DNA from: Candidatus Hydrogenedentota bacterium | Lineage (GTDB): Bacteria > Hydrogenedentota > Hydrogenedentia > Hydrogenedentiales > GCA-2746185 | Length of the DNA stretch: 33,400 nucleotides | Assembly (NCBI GenBank): GCA_012965445.1 | Contig: DTSJ01000179.1 | Span: forward strand, 1-33,400 | Reading direction: 5' to 3' | Part shown: one piece after another, positions 23,165 through 31,444 of the stretch | Layout of the letters: each line of letters begins with the position of its first letter | How positions within the stretch are numbered: the stretch's first letter is position 1 | Position numbers and translations under genes: made by a program | Notes under the pieces: generated by a model | What the model was told of the DNA's origin: nothing | The model's input: only the letters and a program-made list of their open reading frames with translations | The model's database searches: none

Positions 23165-26100
23165 CTAGCGGTCCGCATCCAGCATATAGTAGGTGTCGAA
23201 AATGTAGGTCCCCAGCTGCACGAATAAGTAAATTGCTACGCCGGCAACTGCGAGGAAAATAAACCAACGGAAAGTATAGGTAAATGCACGCACGCCCCGG
23301 TTAATGACAAGTCCGGACAACTGCCCCCCCACCATCACGCCCCTGAGAATCCTCCCCGGCAGGGCATATTCCTGATACCGAAGAAGATATCGCATATACA
23401 TCGGCGCAAACGGCACAATCAATATCAGAAACGATGCCCCCGCGAGCATCATCGTGTAAATGAACTTTCCGCCCGTCGTGTACACGCGCTCAAATGTTGA
23501 AGGCGGCGCGAACAGCTGGACAGGTACTCTCGGAATCAATGACGCGATTCCTTCGATACGGCAAAGCGGTAGCGAACTTCTCAATATATCGAAGGCAGAC
23601 GAATCGAACATCGCAAGATCCACGTACAAACTCTCAAGCGAGCGCATAAGCGTCAGTTCGTCCACATGACTATCCGATACTTCCGTTCCATAGACAGACA
23701 GTCTTCTAAGTCCCGTCAGCCCGCTCAAATCGCTGAAACCGGCATCACTGATATTCGCGCACTCGGCGATCTCAAGCTCCTCCAGCCCAGTATATTGTCC
23801 GATCCGCCTCAACGAATAGTCGCCCACATCCGTCTGATTCAAATACAGCTTCGTCAGCTGCATCTCTGCGGGCAATAGATCAAGCGCGTCATCATCAACG
23901 CCTGTCCGCGACAAATTCAGAACCCGTAGTTCGGGCAGCCTGTCAAGATAGGCAAGACCAGACCCGCCTACCCGCGTCCCTCCCAGATAAAGACCTTCCA
24001 GAGACGGCAAATACACAAGGGCAGACAGCCCATTGTCGGAAACAGAGGTATCGGACACGTCCAGAACGCGCAGCGACTTCATCTCCCACATCGAAGAAAG
24101 CGCCGCGTTCGTAATCGAAGTCCTCGCCAGGAGAATCTCCTCCATATTGAATGCCTGTGCCAGATACGAGATGCCGGTATCGGTAATGTCCTTGCATCCA
24201 GAAAGGTTCACCTCGCGCAGATCCGCCAGACTCGCTATGTTCAGCAAGTCCGCATCGCTGATACCGCTTTCAGAAAGATCAAGCTCCTCAAGCACACCGT
24301 CTCCCAGAATAATCCCCAACTGGTTTGCCTGAATACCTGTAACAGATTTTGCCATCGCGGTGACGGCCAGAGATCGTATCGGGGCCAGCTTCTCCTCTGA
24401 TACATCGTCGATTTCATCAGCGCCGACAACGGTAGCCAGACCGTCCAGCGTAATGCCCGTATACGAATCTGCCATAGCAGTAAGAGCTTTCTCCTGCATC
24501 GGCTCAAGCATATCCTGGGTAAAATCTGTAAAACCCTCCAGCCCGCTGAGTTCTACCATCACGTCCATCGTGATGCCTCGCTCAGAATTCGACATACTCG
24601 ACAGCGCGTAGGTCTGCAAATTCTCCAGCCGATCTCCAGGCAGATCTCCGAACTCATCCCGTCCGCCAATCTGAGCGACTGTCTCCGAAGTTACGATAAC
24701 GTTGTTGTCGGCCATTGAGGACAGTGCCAGCTTCTGAAGCGATTCCATCGATTCAGCCGCAAGATCTTCGTAATAGTCCTTGCCGCCCAGTTCAGCGATG
24801 TCGCCTGATCTGACACCCTGCTCCGTCAGAACGATAAGATTCATCGATCGCGTCTGAAGCGATTTTAATTCCTCTGAAGTGATCGCGTCGTATCCCGAAG
24901 CGCTCTCCAGCATCGCAAGGTCTTCCAGCTGAATCCCGGTATCTGAATTCGACATCGCCTGAAGGGCCATATCCTGAATTTGGATTTTATAGTCGCCCGT
25001 TATACTCGAAAATGAGTCAACGCCGGCAACCGCCGATAAATCCGGACCCTCGATGCCGGTGTCGGAATTAGCCATCGCCTGTAATGCAATAGCCTGTATC
25101 TCCGGCACCGCTTCCTCAGGTATATTTTCGAATCGCGTCTGGTTTTCAAGCGCAGGGATGTCCTCGCGAACAATTCCCCCGGCATTCGTTGCGAGCGCCG
25201 ACAAAGCCATCGCCTGTATTTCCCGTCGTTCCTCACCCAAAACAGTATCGAAATTCTGCACCCCCGCTACCAGAGACAGATCGTCGTACGTAATTCGTGT
25301 GTCGGACTGCGCTATCGCATTCAGGGCTATTTTCTGAAGTGGTCGGCGTATCTCTTCCGGCACATCTCGAAGCGACGTCTCGCCGGAAAGTGTCGCAAGT
25401 GTATTTCCAGTTATGGCATCGCCCTTCTGGCGCAGAGCCTCTACGGAAATCTGCTGGACCGCCTGAAGAGCATCAGGCGCTATGTCCGCAAACTCCTCCA
25501 CGCCAATAATCTTGGGAAGGTCGACTTGCGTAATCGTCCGTGCCCGCTCGATTCCCCGCTCAATAAAAGGCTTCAACTTCGCGATTTCATAACGATCAAA
25601 TGTTCGCTTGTCGTTTTGAATTCGTACCCGATTCTGTCCCTTCGCAAGCTGCGCAGCGGCCGTTTCCGTTACAAGTGTGCCAAAGGTATCTATCATGCGC
25701 AATCGTTCGTTCTCAAGCACGTCGGCTATCCCCTTGTCCGTTATTCGCGATTCCTTTACGTTCAGACTCCTGATGGACGCGTTCCGTTTGAGATACCTCA
25801 TGCCCAAATCGCCGACAGCCTTGTTGCTGTGTGCATCGAGCGTTTCGAGCTCAGTAATGGATGTCAGATGCGAAAGAGATTCGTCAGATATCGATGTCGC
25901 TGATACATTCAAATCCTCCAGCCACGGTATGTTGCGCAGATACAGCAACTCCGCCTCATCGAATGATGCCTGGTTCAAACCAAGCGATTTAAGCCGGGGC
26001 AGACTCGAGATCGATGACAGCGCGCCGGGCGCGATGACTGTCTGGTCGAGGATAAGGACCTCAAGTGATCGCTGCGGCGCCAGCGCCGCCAACATCGAAG

Positions 26101-29100
26101 CAGTAACCGTAGTATCTAGTGCAAACGCTATCGTATGAAGAATATTGGGAGTCAGCGACTTCAACACATCCAGTTGCAGAGAATCCTGCGCGGATATCTC
26201 CAGCTTGAGAGCAAAACCCCTTGGTATCGGCGCGTCCCCGTAGATTGGCCCAAGATATCTCCAGTCTTCTTCACGTGTAGAACGCCAATCGCGAATATGC
26301 AGCGTCCCAAATGGCGCGTCCGACTCCACGTTCAGCACACGTACCTCCGGCGACCTGCCCGGAATACCGTCACGAACCTCAGTGGGATAGGTAATCACGT
26401 TATCCGGCCGCGCCGCAGCCAGGGTTTCGTAGCTCGACCGGGATATCCGGGTCCCCTCCAGAGAAAGCTGATCGACCGAACTAAGTTCAGCAAGTCCGTC
26501 AACGCCCGCGTCCGTGATCTGCGTGCGCGCCAAATCGAGTTGTCGCAGGGAACTCAATTTCGCCAGGTGACCGATCCCGTCGTCAGTTATCGAGGTCTCG
26601 GCAAGATTCAGCGACCTTAGATTTGGAAAGCGATCACCGGATTCGGAGCCGTCCGCTTCGCTAAATACAGCCAGGCCCGCATCAGTGATTCCTGTCGCAA
26701 AAAGATCGAGGACTTCAAGTGATTCAAGATGCGCGATCTGGGCCAGGGTTTCGTCCGTTACCTGCGAACCCGTCATGTGAAGTGTGTGTATCGCATCTGT
26801 CGGAAGTTCAGCAAGATCGTCAGCCGTGAAAGAGGCATCCTGCGGCACATCAAGGCGCAACTGCGAATCCCGCGGAACCCGAACGACTCCCTGCGCGCTT
26901 CCCACTGATTCCCAGGGTACTTCTTCACCGCCCTCCGAAACAGGCCGCATCCACAGCGTACCTACAGATCGCGCGTCAGAAAACGTTATCTCACGGGTGG
27001 CCTGCGAGTAATGAAGGATCGCCGCATCGGGCAAACTCTCGCGCAGCGTCGCAACACGGTCATCCGCAATCGCCGTATCGCGCAAGTCAACAGATCGCAG
27101 GCTGCCCAGCCCCGACAGTGATTCAGATCCGGGTACTTCGACCGAAGTTCCGCTCAAATCAAGAGTACTCAAATTTGGAAACCGCGCCAGAACCGACCAG
27201 CCAGACTGCTGAATCGAAGACCTCGACAAGTCGAGCGTCTCCAGAGAAGGAAGATCGGTGAGCAGCGCGAAATCCGCATCTCGTATGGTCGCACCCCTCA
27301 AATCCAACTCGACAAGAACATTCATTCCATTTATCTGCTCGAACAGACCCGAAGGGGCAGCGCCCCCCGGTACATGGAGTTCTTCTATATTTCCTGCCCT
27401 TCCCAGCGCAGTGAAATCGAGTTCGTCCACTTCCAGATAACCTTCTGGAAAAGTCAGTCCTCGAATTCGCCTCGCGCCAAGAACATCTATTACAGAGCTT
27501 AGTTGCTCAACCCCGTCGAGCGACAAATACACATGAACATCCGCATCAACCGGAAGCCGCACTCGTCCCCGAGCGCTCGCAAACGGTATCCAGCGACCAG
27601 CATCCGATTGATCCTGACCCCGTATCCACAACATTCCAAGATCATCGTTCCCGTCGAATGTAACAACATCCCCGGTAAGCAGCACATGCGTAATCGTGGC
27701 CGCAGGAATCAACGCCGCCAGCTCGGCCGCTTCAGACTCACTGAGATACGTTTCCTCAAGTTTCAGTTCAGACAGGTTCAGCGAACCCAGCAATCCAACA
27801 CTCGCCCGACCAATGTGCGACCCAGACAAATCCAGCTCCTCGAGAAGGGGCAGCTCAGTCAGGGCCTGTATTCCCGAATCTGTAATCGCCGAAAGCGTGT
27901 GATGATTGCTCAGATTCAACGACCGCAGTGACTCCAACGGTGCGAGTGAATACAACCCGATGTCAGTAACGCGCGTCGCAGTCAAATCGAGCGTTCTAAG
28001 CTGAACCAATTCGCCGATAGACACTAAAGCGTCGTCACCTACACGCGTATAGGATAAGTTCAGTGATCGCAGTCTTTCCAAGGGTATCAGCGAAGCTATT
28101 CCCTTGTCGCTGATCGATGTTGCACTCAGATTAAGTTCCCGGAGCGACTCGAGCCCGCCTAAAAACGAAAGGCCGCGATCGGTAACCCTACGGCGGCTGA
28201 GGTCCAGCGATTCCAGTCCGGTCAAGCCGCCCAGATGCTTGAGTCCATCGTCGCCAGCATCATCTGGAAGCTCCAGAAAACGCAGCCCGGAATGCTCCGC
28301 CAGATGACTCAAACCCTCATCGTCAATGCGCGTATCATGAATATTCAGGGATTCCATCGTCTCGAACTGCGCCACCCACGGAAGCCATTCACTTTCGAAT
28401 GGATTGTCGGAAATATCCAGTGTCTCCACCGTGGTCTCAGGCAGAAAAAGAACGAATCCGGATCCGACAATGTCTGCGTTCCGCAGGTTCATGTGATGAA
28501 CCCCGCTGAGTACAGCCAACTCGCGCAGCCCGTCATCCCCGATACCACTGTCCGACGCATCGACCTCCCAAAATGAATCCGGCTCGAAGTCTGCAAGCGT
28601 ATTCAATCGCAAAGAAGAATATCCGCTGTCATCCGCCAACTTGGTCAGGTTTAACCGCAACTGCATTTTCCGCGAAGCATACATTTTCCCCTGAGCATCC
28701 CGCCAAGGTGTCCACACCGGGTTCTCAGACTCTGGATCACGAATATCGAGCGTTCCGATAGACGTATTCTCGTTAAAAGGTAGCAGGCGGTACATCTTTG
28801 GAAATGCGACAAGGTAAAAGTACATCCCGAAAATCGCCACCACCAGCAGCACAGCGAGCAGTGCCAATGTCCCGTCCGAAAGCGTCGACGTAAATCGAAG
28901 AAATCGGCCAAGCAGTGTCTCGTCCGCCGGTGATCCTGCACCAGACTGAACGGCTGATTCAGCTCCCTCAGGAATCTGTGTCTGGAGAACATTCGCTCGC
29001 AGATCCCCCAGTTCATCGCCCAAATATCGAATCCACTCCGCAGCCTCCTGAAACCGACCCAACGCTATCTGGCACTGAATTCGCTCGTGAACAACGTCAT

Positions 29101-29218
29101 TGTTCCGCGGAAAAGCGGCCGACAACTGCTCATAGCAGCTCAACGCACCGGCATAGTCTTCCTGCCCGAACAATTCAACCGCTCTCTGAAAGAGCTCTTT
29201 AGCTACCGCTGGATCCAA
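23165..29218 (-). CDS. Giant TPR-TM-LRR membrane protein with an embedded 10 x 40-residue repeat array
   Basis: A 2017-residue protein. Order: TPR-like helices (1-90, ELFGQEDYAGALSCYEQLSA); a TM helix (117-140); LRR blocks of about 24 residues per turn of the GALA/cysteine-containing type (for example LRELNLSATSISDKGIASL); a central non-LRR array of ten exact 40-residue units (1221-1620); more LRRs (1641-1890); two C-terminal TM helices (about 1920-1943 and 1983-2005). Four beta-rich modules with GxLxIR (155, 528, 753, 971) precede successive LRR blocks. With the TPR part in the cytosol, LRRs and repeats would face the periplasm. The start is TTG at 29216-29218, with GGGAG 7 bases upstream. 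It could be a periplasmic scaffold or ligand-binding protein; no catalytic domain is visible. A DUF2161 gene follows after 18 bp. Confidence 0.92.
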   Translation of the reverse strand: MDPAVAKELFQRAVELFGQEDYAGALSCYEQLSAAFPRNNDVVHERIQCQIALGRFQEAAEWIRYLGDELGDLRANVLQTQIPEGAESAVQSGAGSPADETLLGRFLRFTSTLSDGTLALLAVLLVVAIFGMYFYLVAFPKMYRLLPFNENTSIGTLDIRDPESENPVWTPWRDAQGKMYASRKMQLRLNLTKLADDSGYSSLRLNTLADFEPDSFWEVDASDSGIGDDGLRELAVLSGVHHMNLRNADIVGSGFVLFLPETTVETLDISDNPFESEWLPWVAQFETMESLNIHDTRIDDEGLSHLAEHSGLRFLELPDDAGDDGLKHLGGLTGLESLDLSRRRVTDRGLSFLGGLESLRELNLSATSISDKGIASLIPLERLRSLNLSYTRVGDDALVSIGELVQLRTLDLTATRVTDIGLYSLAPLESLRSLNLSNHHTLSAITDSGIQALTELPLLEELDLSGSHIGRASVGLLGSLNLSELKLEETYLSESEAAELAALIPAATITHVLLTGDVVTFDGNDDLGMLWIRGQDQSDAGRWIPFASARGRVRLPVDADVHVYLSLDGVEQLSSVIDVLGARRIRGLTFPEGYLEVDELDFTALGRAGNIEELHVPGGAAPSGLFEQINGMNVLVELDLRGATIRDADFALLTDLPSLETLDLSRSSIQQSGWSVLARFPNLSTLDLSGTSVEVPGSESLSGLGSLRSVDLRDTAIADDRVATLRESLPDAAILHYSQATREITFSDARSVGTLWMRPVSEGGEEVPWESVGSAQGVVRVPRDSQLRLDVPQDASFTADDLAELPTDAIHTLHMTGSQVTDETLAQIAHLESLEVLDLFATGITDAGLAVFSEADGSESGDRFPNLRSLNLAETSITDDGIGHLAKLSSLRQLDLARTQITDAGVDGLAELSSVDQLSLEGTRISRSSYETLAAARPDNVITYPTEVRDGIPGRSPEVRVLNVESDAPFGTLHIRDWRSTREEDWRYLGPIYGDAPIPRGFALKLEISAQDSLQLDVLKSLTPNILHTIAFALDTTVTASMLAALAPQRSLEVLILDQTVIAPGALSSISSLPRLKSLGLNQASFDEAELLYLRNIPWLEDLNVSATSISDESLSHLTSITELETLDAHSNKAVGDLGMRYLKRNASIRSLNVKESRITDKGIADVLENERLRMIDTFGTLVTETAAAQLAKGQNRVRIQNDKRTFDRYEIAKLKPFIERGIERARTITQVDLPKIIGVEEFADIAPDALQAVQQISVEALRQKGDAITGNTLATLSGETSLRDVPEEIRRPLQKIALNAIAQSDTRITYDDLSLVAGVQNFDTVLGEERREIQAMALSALATNAGGIVREDIPALENQTRFENIPEEAVPEIQAIALQAMANSDTGIEGPDLSAVAGVDSFSSITGDYKIQIQDMALQAMSNSDTGIQLEDLAMLESASGYDAITSEELKSLQTRSMNLIVLTEQGVRSGDIAELGGKDYYEDLAAESMESLQKLALSSMADNNVIVTSETVAQIGGRDEFGDLPGDRLENLQTYALSSMSNSERGITMDVMVELSGLEGFTDFTQDMLEPMQEKALTAMADSYTGITLDGLATVVGADEIDDVSEEKLAPIRSLAVTAMAKSVTGIQANQLGIILGDGVLEELDLSESGISDADLLNIASLADLREVNLSGCKDITDTGISYLAQAFNMEEILLARTSITNAALSSMWEMKSLRVLDVSDTSVSDNGLSALVYLPSLEGLYLGGTRVGGSGLAYLDRLPELRVLNLSRTGVDDDALDLLPAEMQLTKLYLNQTDVGDYSLRRIGQYTGLEELEIAECANISDAGFSDLSGLTGLRRLSVYGTEVSDSHVDELTLMRSLESLYVDLAMFDSSAFDILRSSLPLCRIEGIASLIPRVPVQLFAPPSTFERVYTTGGKFIYTMMLAGASFLILIVPFAPMYMRYLLRYQEYALPGRILRGVMVGGQLSGLVINRGVRAFTYTFRWFIFLAVAGVAIYLFVQLGTYIFDTYYMLDADR
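24359..25558 (-). repeat. Ten tandem 120-bp (40-residue) units within the LRR protein gene
   Basis: Residues 1221-1620 divide into ten consecutive 40-residue blocks without a single insertion or deletion, plus half a unit (1621-1640) that runs into the next LRR. Examples of block starts: AMANSDTGIEGPDL (1381), AMSNSDTGIQLEDL (1421), SMSNSERGITMDVM (1541), AMADSYTGITLDGL (1581). The consensus is roughly A-M-A-x-S-x-x-G-I-x-x-x-D-L-A-x-L-x-G-x-x-x-F-x-x-I-x-x-E-x-x-x-x-L/I-Q-x-M-A-L-x. The DNA copies are well diverged, so the array is old and kept in register by selection. Two short helices per unit seem likely. Confidence 0.9.
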
Positions 29219-29331
29219 TACTATGCTCCCGAAAATTCATCTGCAAATGCACCAGGCTATATTTCCAATGCCTTGTTACCTCATTCCGCTGCCGACAGTC
29301 TCTCACATCGACATTGCTTGCCCTGCGACCG

Positions 29332-29337
29332 ATTATA
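29332..29337 (-). promoter_or_regulatory. Candidate -10 box TATAAT for the LRR-DUF2161 operon
   Basis: A perfect TATAAT on the minus strand lies about 114 bases before the TTG start of the LRR gene. No good -35 box is seen 16-18 bases upstream. The rest of the 251-bp gap to the divergent gene at 29470 shows no gene or obvious structure. Confidence 0.35.
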
Positions 29338-29469
29338 CCTCAATCCAGCGTGAACCCGAAAACCATCTGCAGTTAAAGCAAATTACAGCGCGAAACAAGC
29401 AAGTTTAATCTCCTCATACGTCGTGATATCCTTGCCTGCAATGATTCCGATTGGATAAACGGACACATC

Positions 29470-30999
29470 ATGCGCCAGAATAAACCACCCGACTCCAAAG
29501 TAACTCGCCGCGATTTGCTGAAATACACTGCTGCAGCAAGTGCGGCAATGAGCGTCACAACCGTCGGCGACAGCACAGCAGCACCCTCGACCAAATCCAA
29601 CCGCATCATCGAAGAAAACAACCTCCCCGGCACCACCGACTGGCAGCTCACATACACCCGAGTCGATCCAAAAACGCAGTTTCGATGCCCCTGGATCGAA
29701 GGATACGTCTCCAAAGCCTCCGTTCGTCCCGGCGGGTCGATCGACATCATGGTAAGCACCAACCCCGCGGGCCCATTCAAAATCGACCTCTACCGTCTCG
29801 GCCACTACGGCGGCAAGGGTGGTCGCCACATGAAAACGCTAGGCCCCTTCGAAGGCGCAACGCAGGCCGATCCCGATATCGGCCCGAATCGACTGCGCGA
29901 ATGCAGCTGGTCGCCATGCGCTACACTCGATATTCCGGACGATTGGCTCAGCGGTGTATACCTCGGTAAACTCTCCCTGACCGAAGACCGTCTGCAGAGC
30001 TACGTCATCTTCATCGTCCACGACGACCGCCAGGCAGACCTCCTCTTCCAATGCAGCGACAACACCTGGCAGGCATACAACCGTTGGCCAGGACACTACG
30101 CGCTCTACGACGATGGGAAATCAAACTGGGCGCTCAAATCAGGAACGAAAGTAAGCTACGACCGGCCCTATGGAAAATACTGCCAAATCCTCGATAACCC
30201 CCTCTCGCAGGGATCAGGAGAATTCCTCCTGTGGGAATTTCCCCTCGCATTCTGGATGGAACGCGAGGGTTACGATGTGACCTACTGCTCGAACACGGAC
30301 GTTCACGCCGATGCCGAATGCGTCCGGCGCGTCAAAGGATTCATATCCGTCGGACACGACGAATACTGGAGCCTCGAACAGTTCAACCACGTCAAAGCCG
30401 CAGTCGACGACGGACTCAACGCCGGCTTCTTCTCAGGCAACACCTGCTGCTTCGTGACTCCTTTCGAACCGGGCAGCGACGGCACACCCAACCGCATTAT
30501 CGAGCGCGCCGGACGATTCGGCGGTTTGAGCGAAGCGGAGAAAGTAAAAATGGGGCCGTTCAAAATTCACGACGCGCCCAGCGAATCATCGCTCATCGGA
30601 GGACGCACCACAACCCCCTATAACGGCTCCGGCGACTGGATCATCTCGGACGACAGCTCATGGGTCTTCAAAGATGCGGGCGTCAAAAACGGCGACCGTA
30701 TCCCCGGCCTCATAGGATGGGAATTCCACGGCGAACCCGCAGACATCCCCGGATTAAAAATCGTCGCCGAAGGTATTGCGACAAACACAGGTAACGAGAA
30801 AGCTCGCTGGACTGCTACGACCTACCCCGGGAAACAGGGAAACTGGGTTTTCAATGCCGCAACGATCTGGTGGGCGCAAGGACTCTCCGTCCCCCCTGGT
30901 CACATGCCCCCGATATCCCACTACGGCCGTCCACACGGCGAAGACGAACGCGTCCAGCAAATCACACGCAACGTCCTGAATCGATTTATCGAATCCTAG
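29470..30999 (+). CDS. Tat-exported N,N-dimethylformamidase beta-subunit-like protein
   Basis: A 509-residue protein with a twin-arginine signal (VTRRDLLKYTAAASAAMSVT, Arg13-Arg14). The mature part matches the family annotated as N,N-dimethylformamidase large-subunit-like: an N-terminal beta-sandwich (GYVSKASVRPGGSIDIMVST, PFKIDLYRLGHYGGKGGRHM, CSWSPCATLDIPDDWLSGVY) and a later domain with SYVIFIVHDDRQADLLFQCS, TWQAYNRWPGHYALY, VKGFISVGHDEYWSLEQFNH and GFFSGNTCCF. Those conserved blocks are the usual family landmarks. True dimethylformamidases are a minority of this family, so the substrate is unknown. The ATG start gives the Tat signal directly, although the upstream Shine-Dalgarno is weak. 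It ends 2 bp from the convergent NTF2-like gene. Confidence 0.85.
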   Translation: MRQNKPPDSKVTRRDLLKYTAAASAAMSVTTVGDSTAAPSTKSNRIIEENNLPGTTDWQLTYTRVDPKTQFRCPWIEGYVSKASVRPGGSIDIMVSTNPAGPFKIDLYRLGHYGGKGGRHMKTLGPFEGATQADPDIGPNRLRECSWSPCATLDIPDDWLSGVYLGKLSLTEDRLQSYVIFIVHDDRQADLLFQCSDNTWQAYNRWPGHYALYDDGKSNWALKSGTKVSYDRPYGKYCQILDNPLSQGSGEFLLWEFPLAFWMEREGYDVTYCSNTDVHADAECVRRVKGFISVGHDEYWSLEQFNHVKAAVDDGLNAGFFSGNTCCFVTPFEPGSDGTPNRIIERAGRFGGLSEAEKVKMGPFKIHDAPSESSLIGGRTTTPYNGSGDWIISDDSSWVFKDAGVKNGDRIPGLIGWEFHGEPADIPGLKIVAEGIATNTGNEKARWTATTYPGKQGNWVFNAATIWWAQGLSVPPGHMPPISHYGRPHGEDERVQQITRNVLNRFIES

Positions 31000-31001
31000 C
31001 G

Positions 31002-31400
31002 CTACTGCTTCGCCAGTTTCTGCAGCATCTCTCCCATTTTCTGATGAATCTTCTGGATCGCTTTCAATGGACGCACCATCACCTTGAAATCAACAATCTT
31101 CCCCTCATCATTAAATCGAATCATATCAATACCGTTGATCTTGATACCCTCGATCTCATTCGTAAACTCCAGCACCGCCGTGTCCCCGTCCACCACCTGA
31201 CGCACATACTCAAAATTTTCGTCGCCGAGAACCTTCCCCGCGCTGTTCAAGTACAGCATCGTAATTTCTTTACCCTCCTGAGGCGTATGCACCACCGGCG
31301 AGTAAAACACAACATCATCCGCAAGCAATTCAGACAACTTCTCCGAATCATGACTCCCCAAATATGCGTGCCACTTTTCCATTCCAAGTTCTGCTGACAT
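31002..31400 (-). CDS. NTF2-like / SnoaL-type nuclear transport factor 2 family protein
   Basis: A 132-residue single-domain protein with the cone-shaped NTF2 fold pattern: an N-terminal helix pair (WHAYLGSHDSEKLSELLADD), then VVFYSPVVHTPQEGKEITML, TAVLEFTNEIEGIKINGIDM and RFNDEGKIVDFKVMVRPLKA. Such proteins are small-molecule binders or isomerase-like enzymes; no catalytic Asp/His pair can be assigned. The ATG at 31398-31400 (MSAELGMEKW) is chosen with GATGGA just upstream; a TTG four codons earlier (31412) is possible. It lies 44 bp downstream of the FAD-oxidoreductase stop, on the same strand. Confidence 0.85.
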   Translation of the reverse strand: MSAELGMEKWHAYLGSHDSEKLSELLADDVVFYSPVVHTPQEGKEITMLYLNSAGKVLGDENFEYVRQVVDGDTAVLEFTNEIEGIKINGIDMIRFNDEGKIVDFKVMVRPLKAIQKIHQKMGEMLQKLAKQ

Positions 31401-31444
31401 AGTTCCATCCAATTCTGATTGTTTATGGGCCGATTCGAGCTATT

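Noticed and set aside
24359..25558. Possible CRISPR-like or satellite DNA because of the 120-base periodicity.
   Set aside because: The DNA units are diverged and the periodicity is at protein level (40 codons); there are no identical repeats and spacers.
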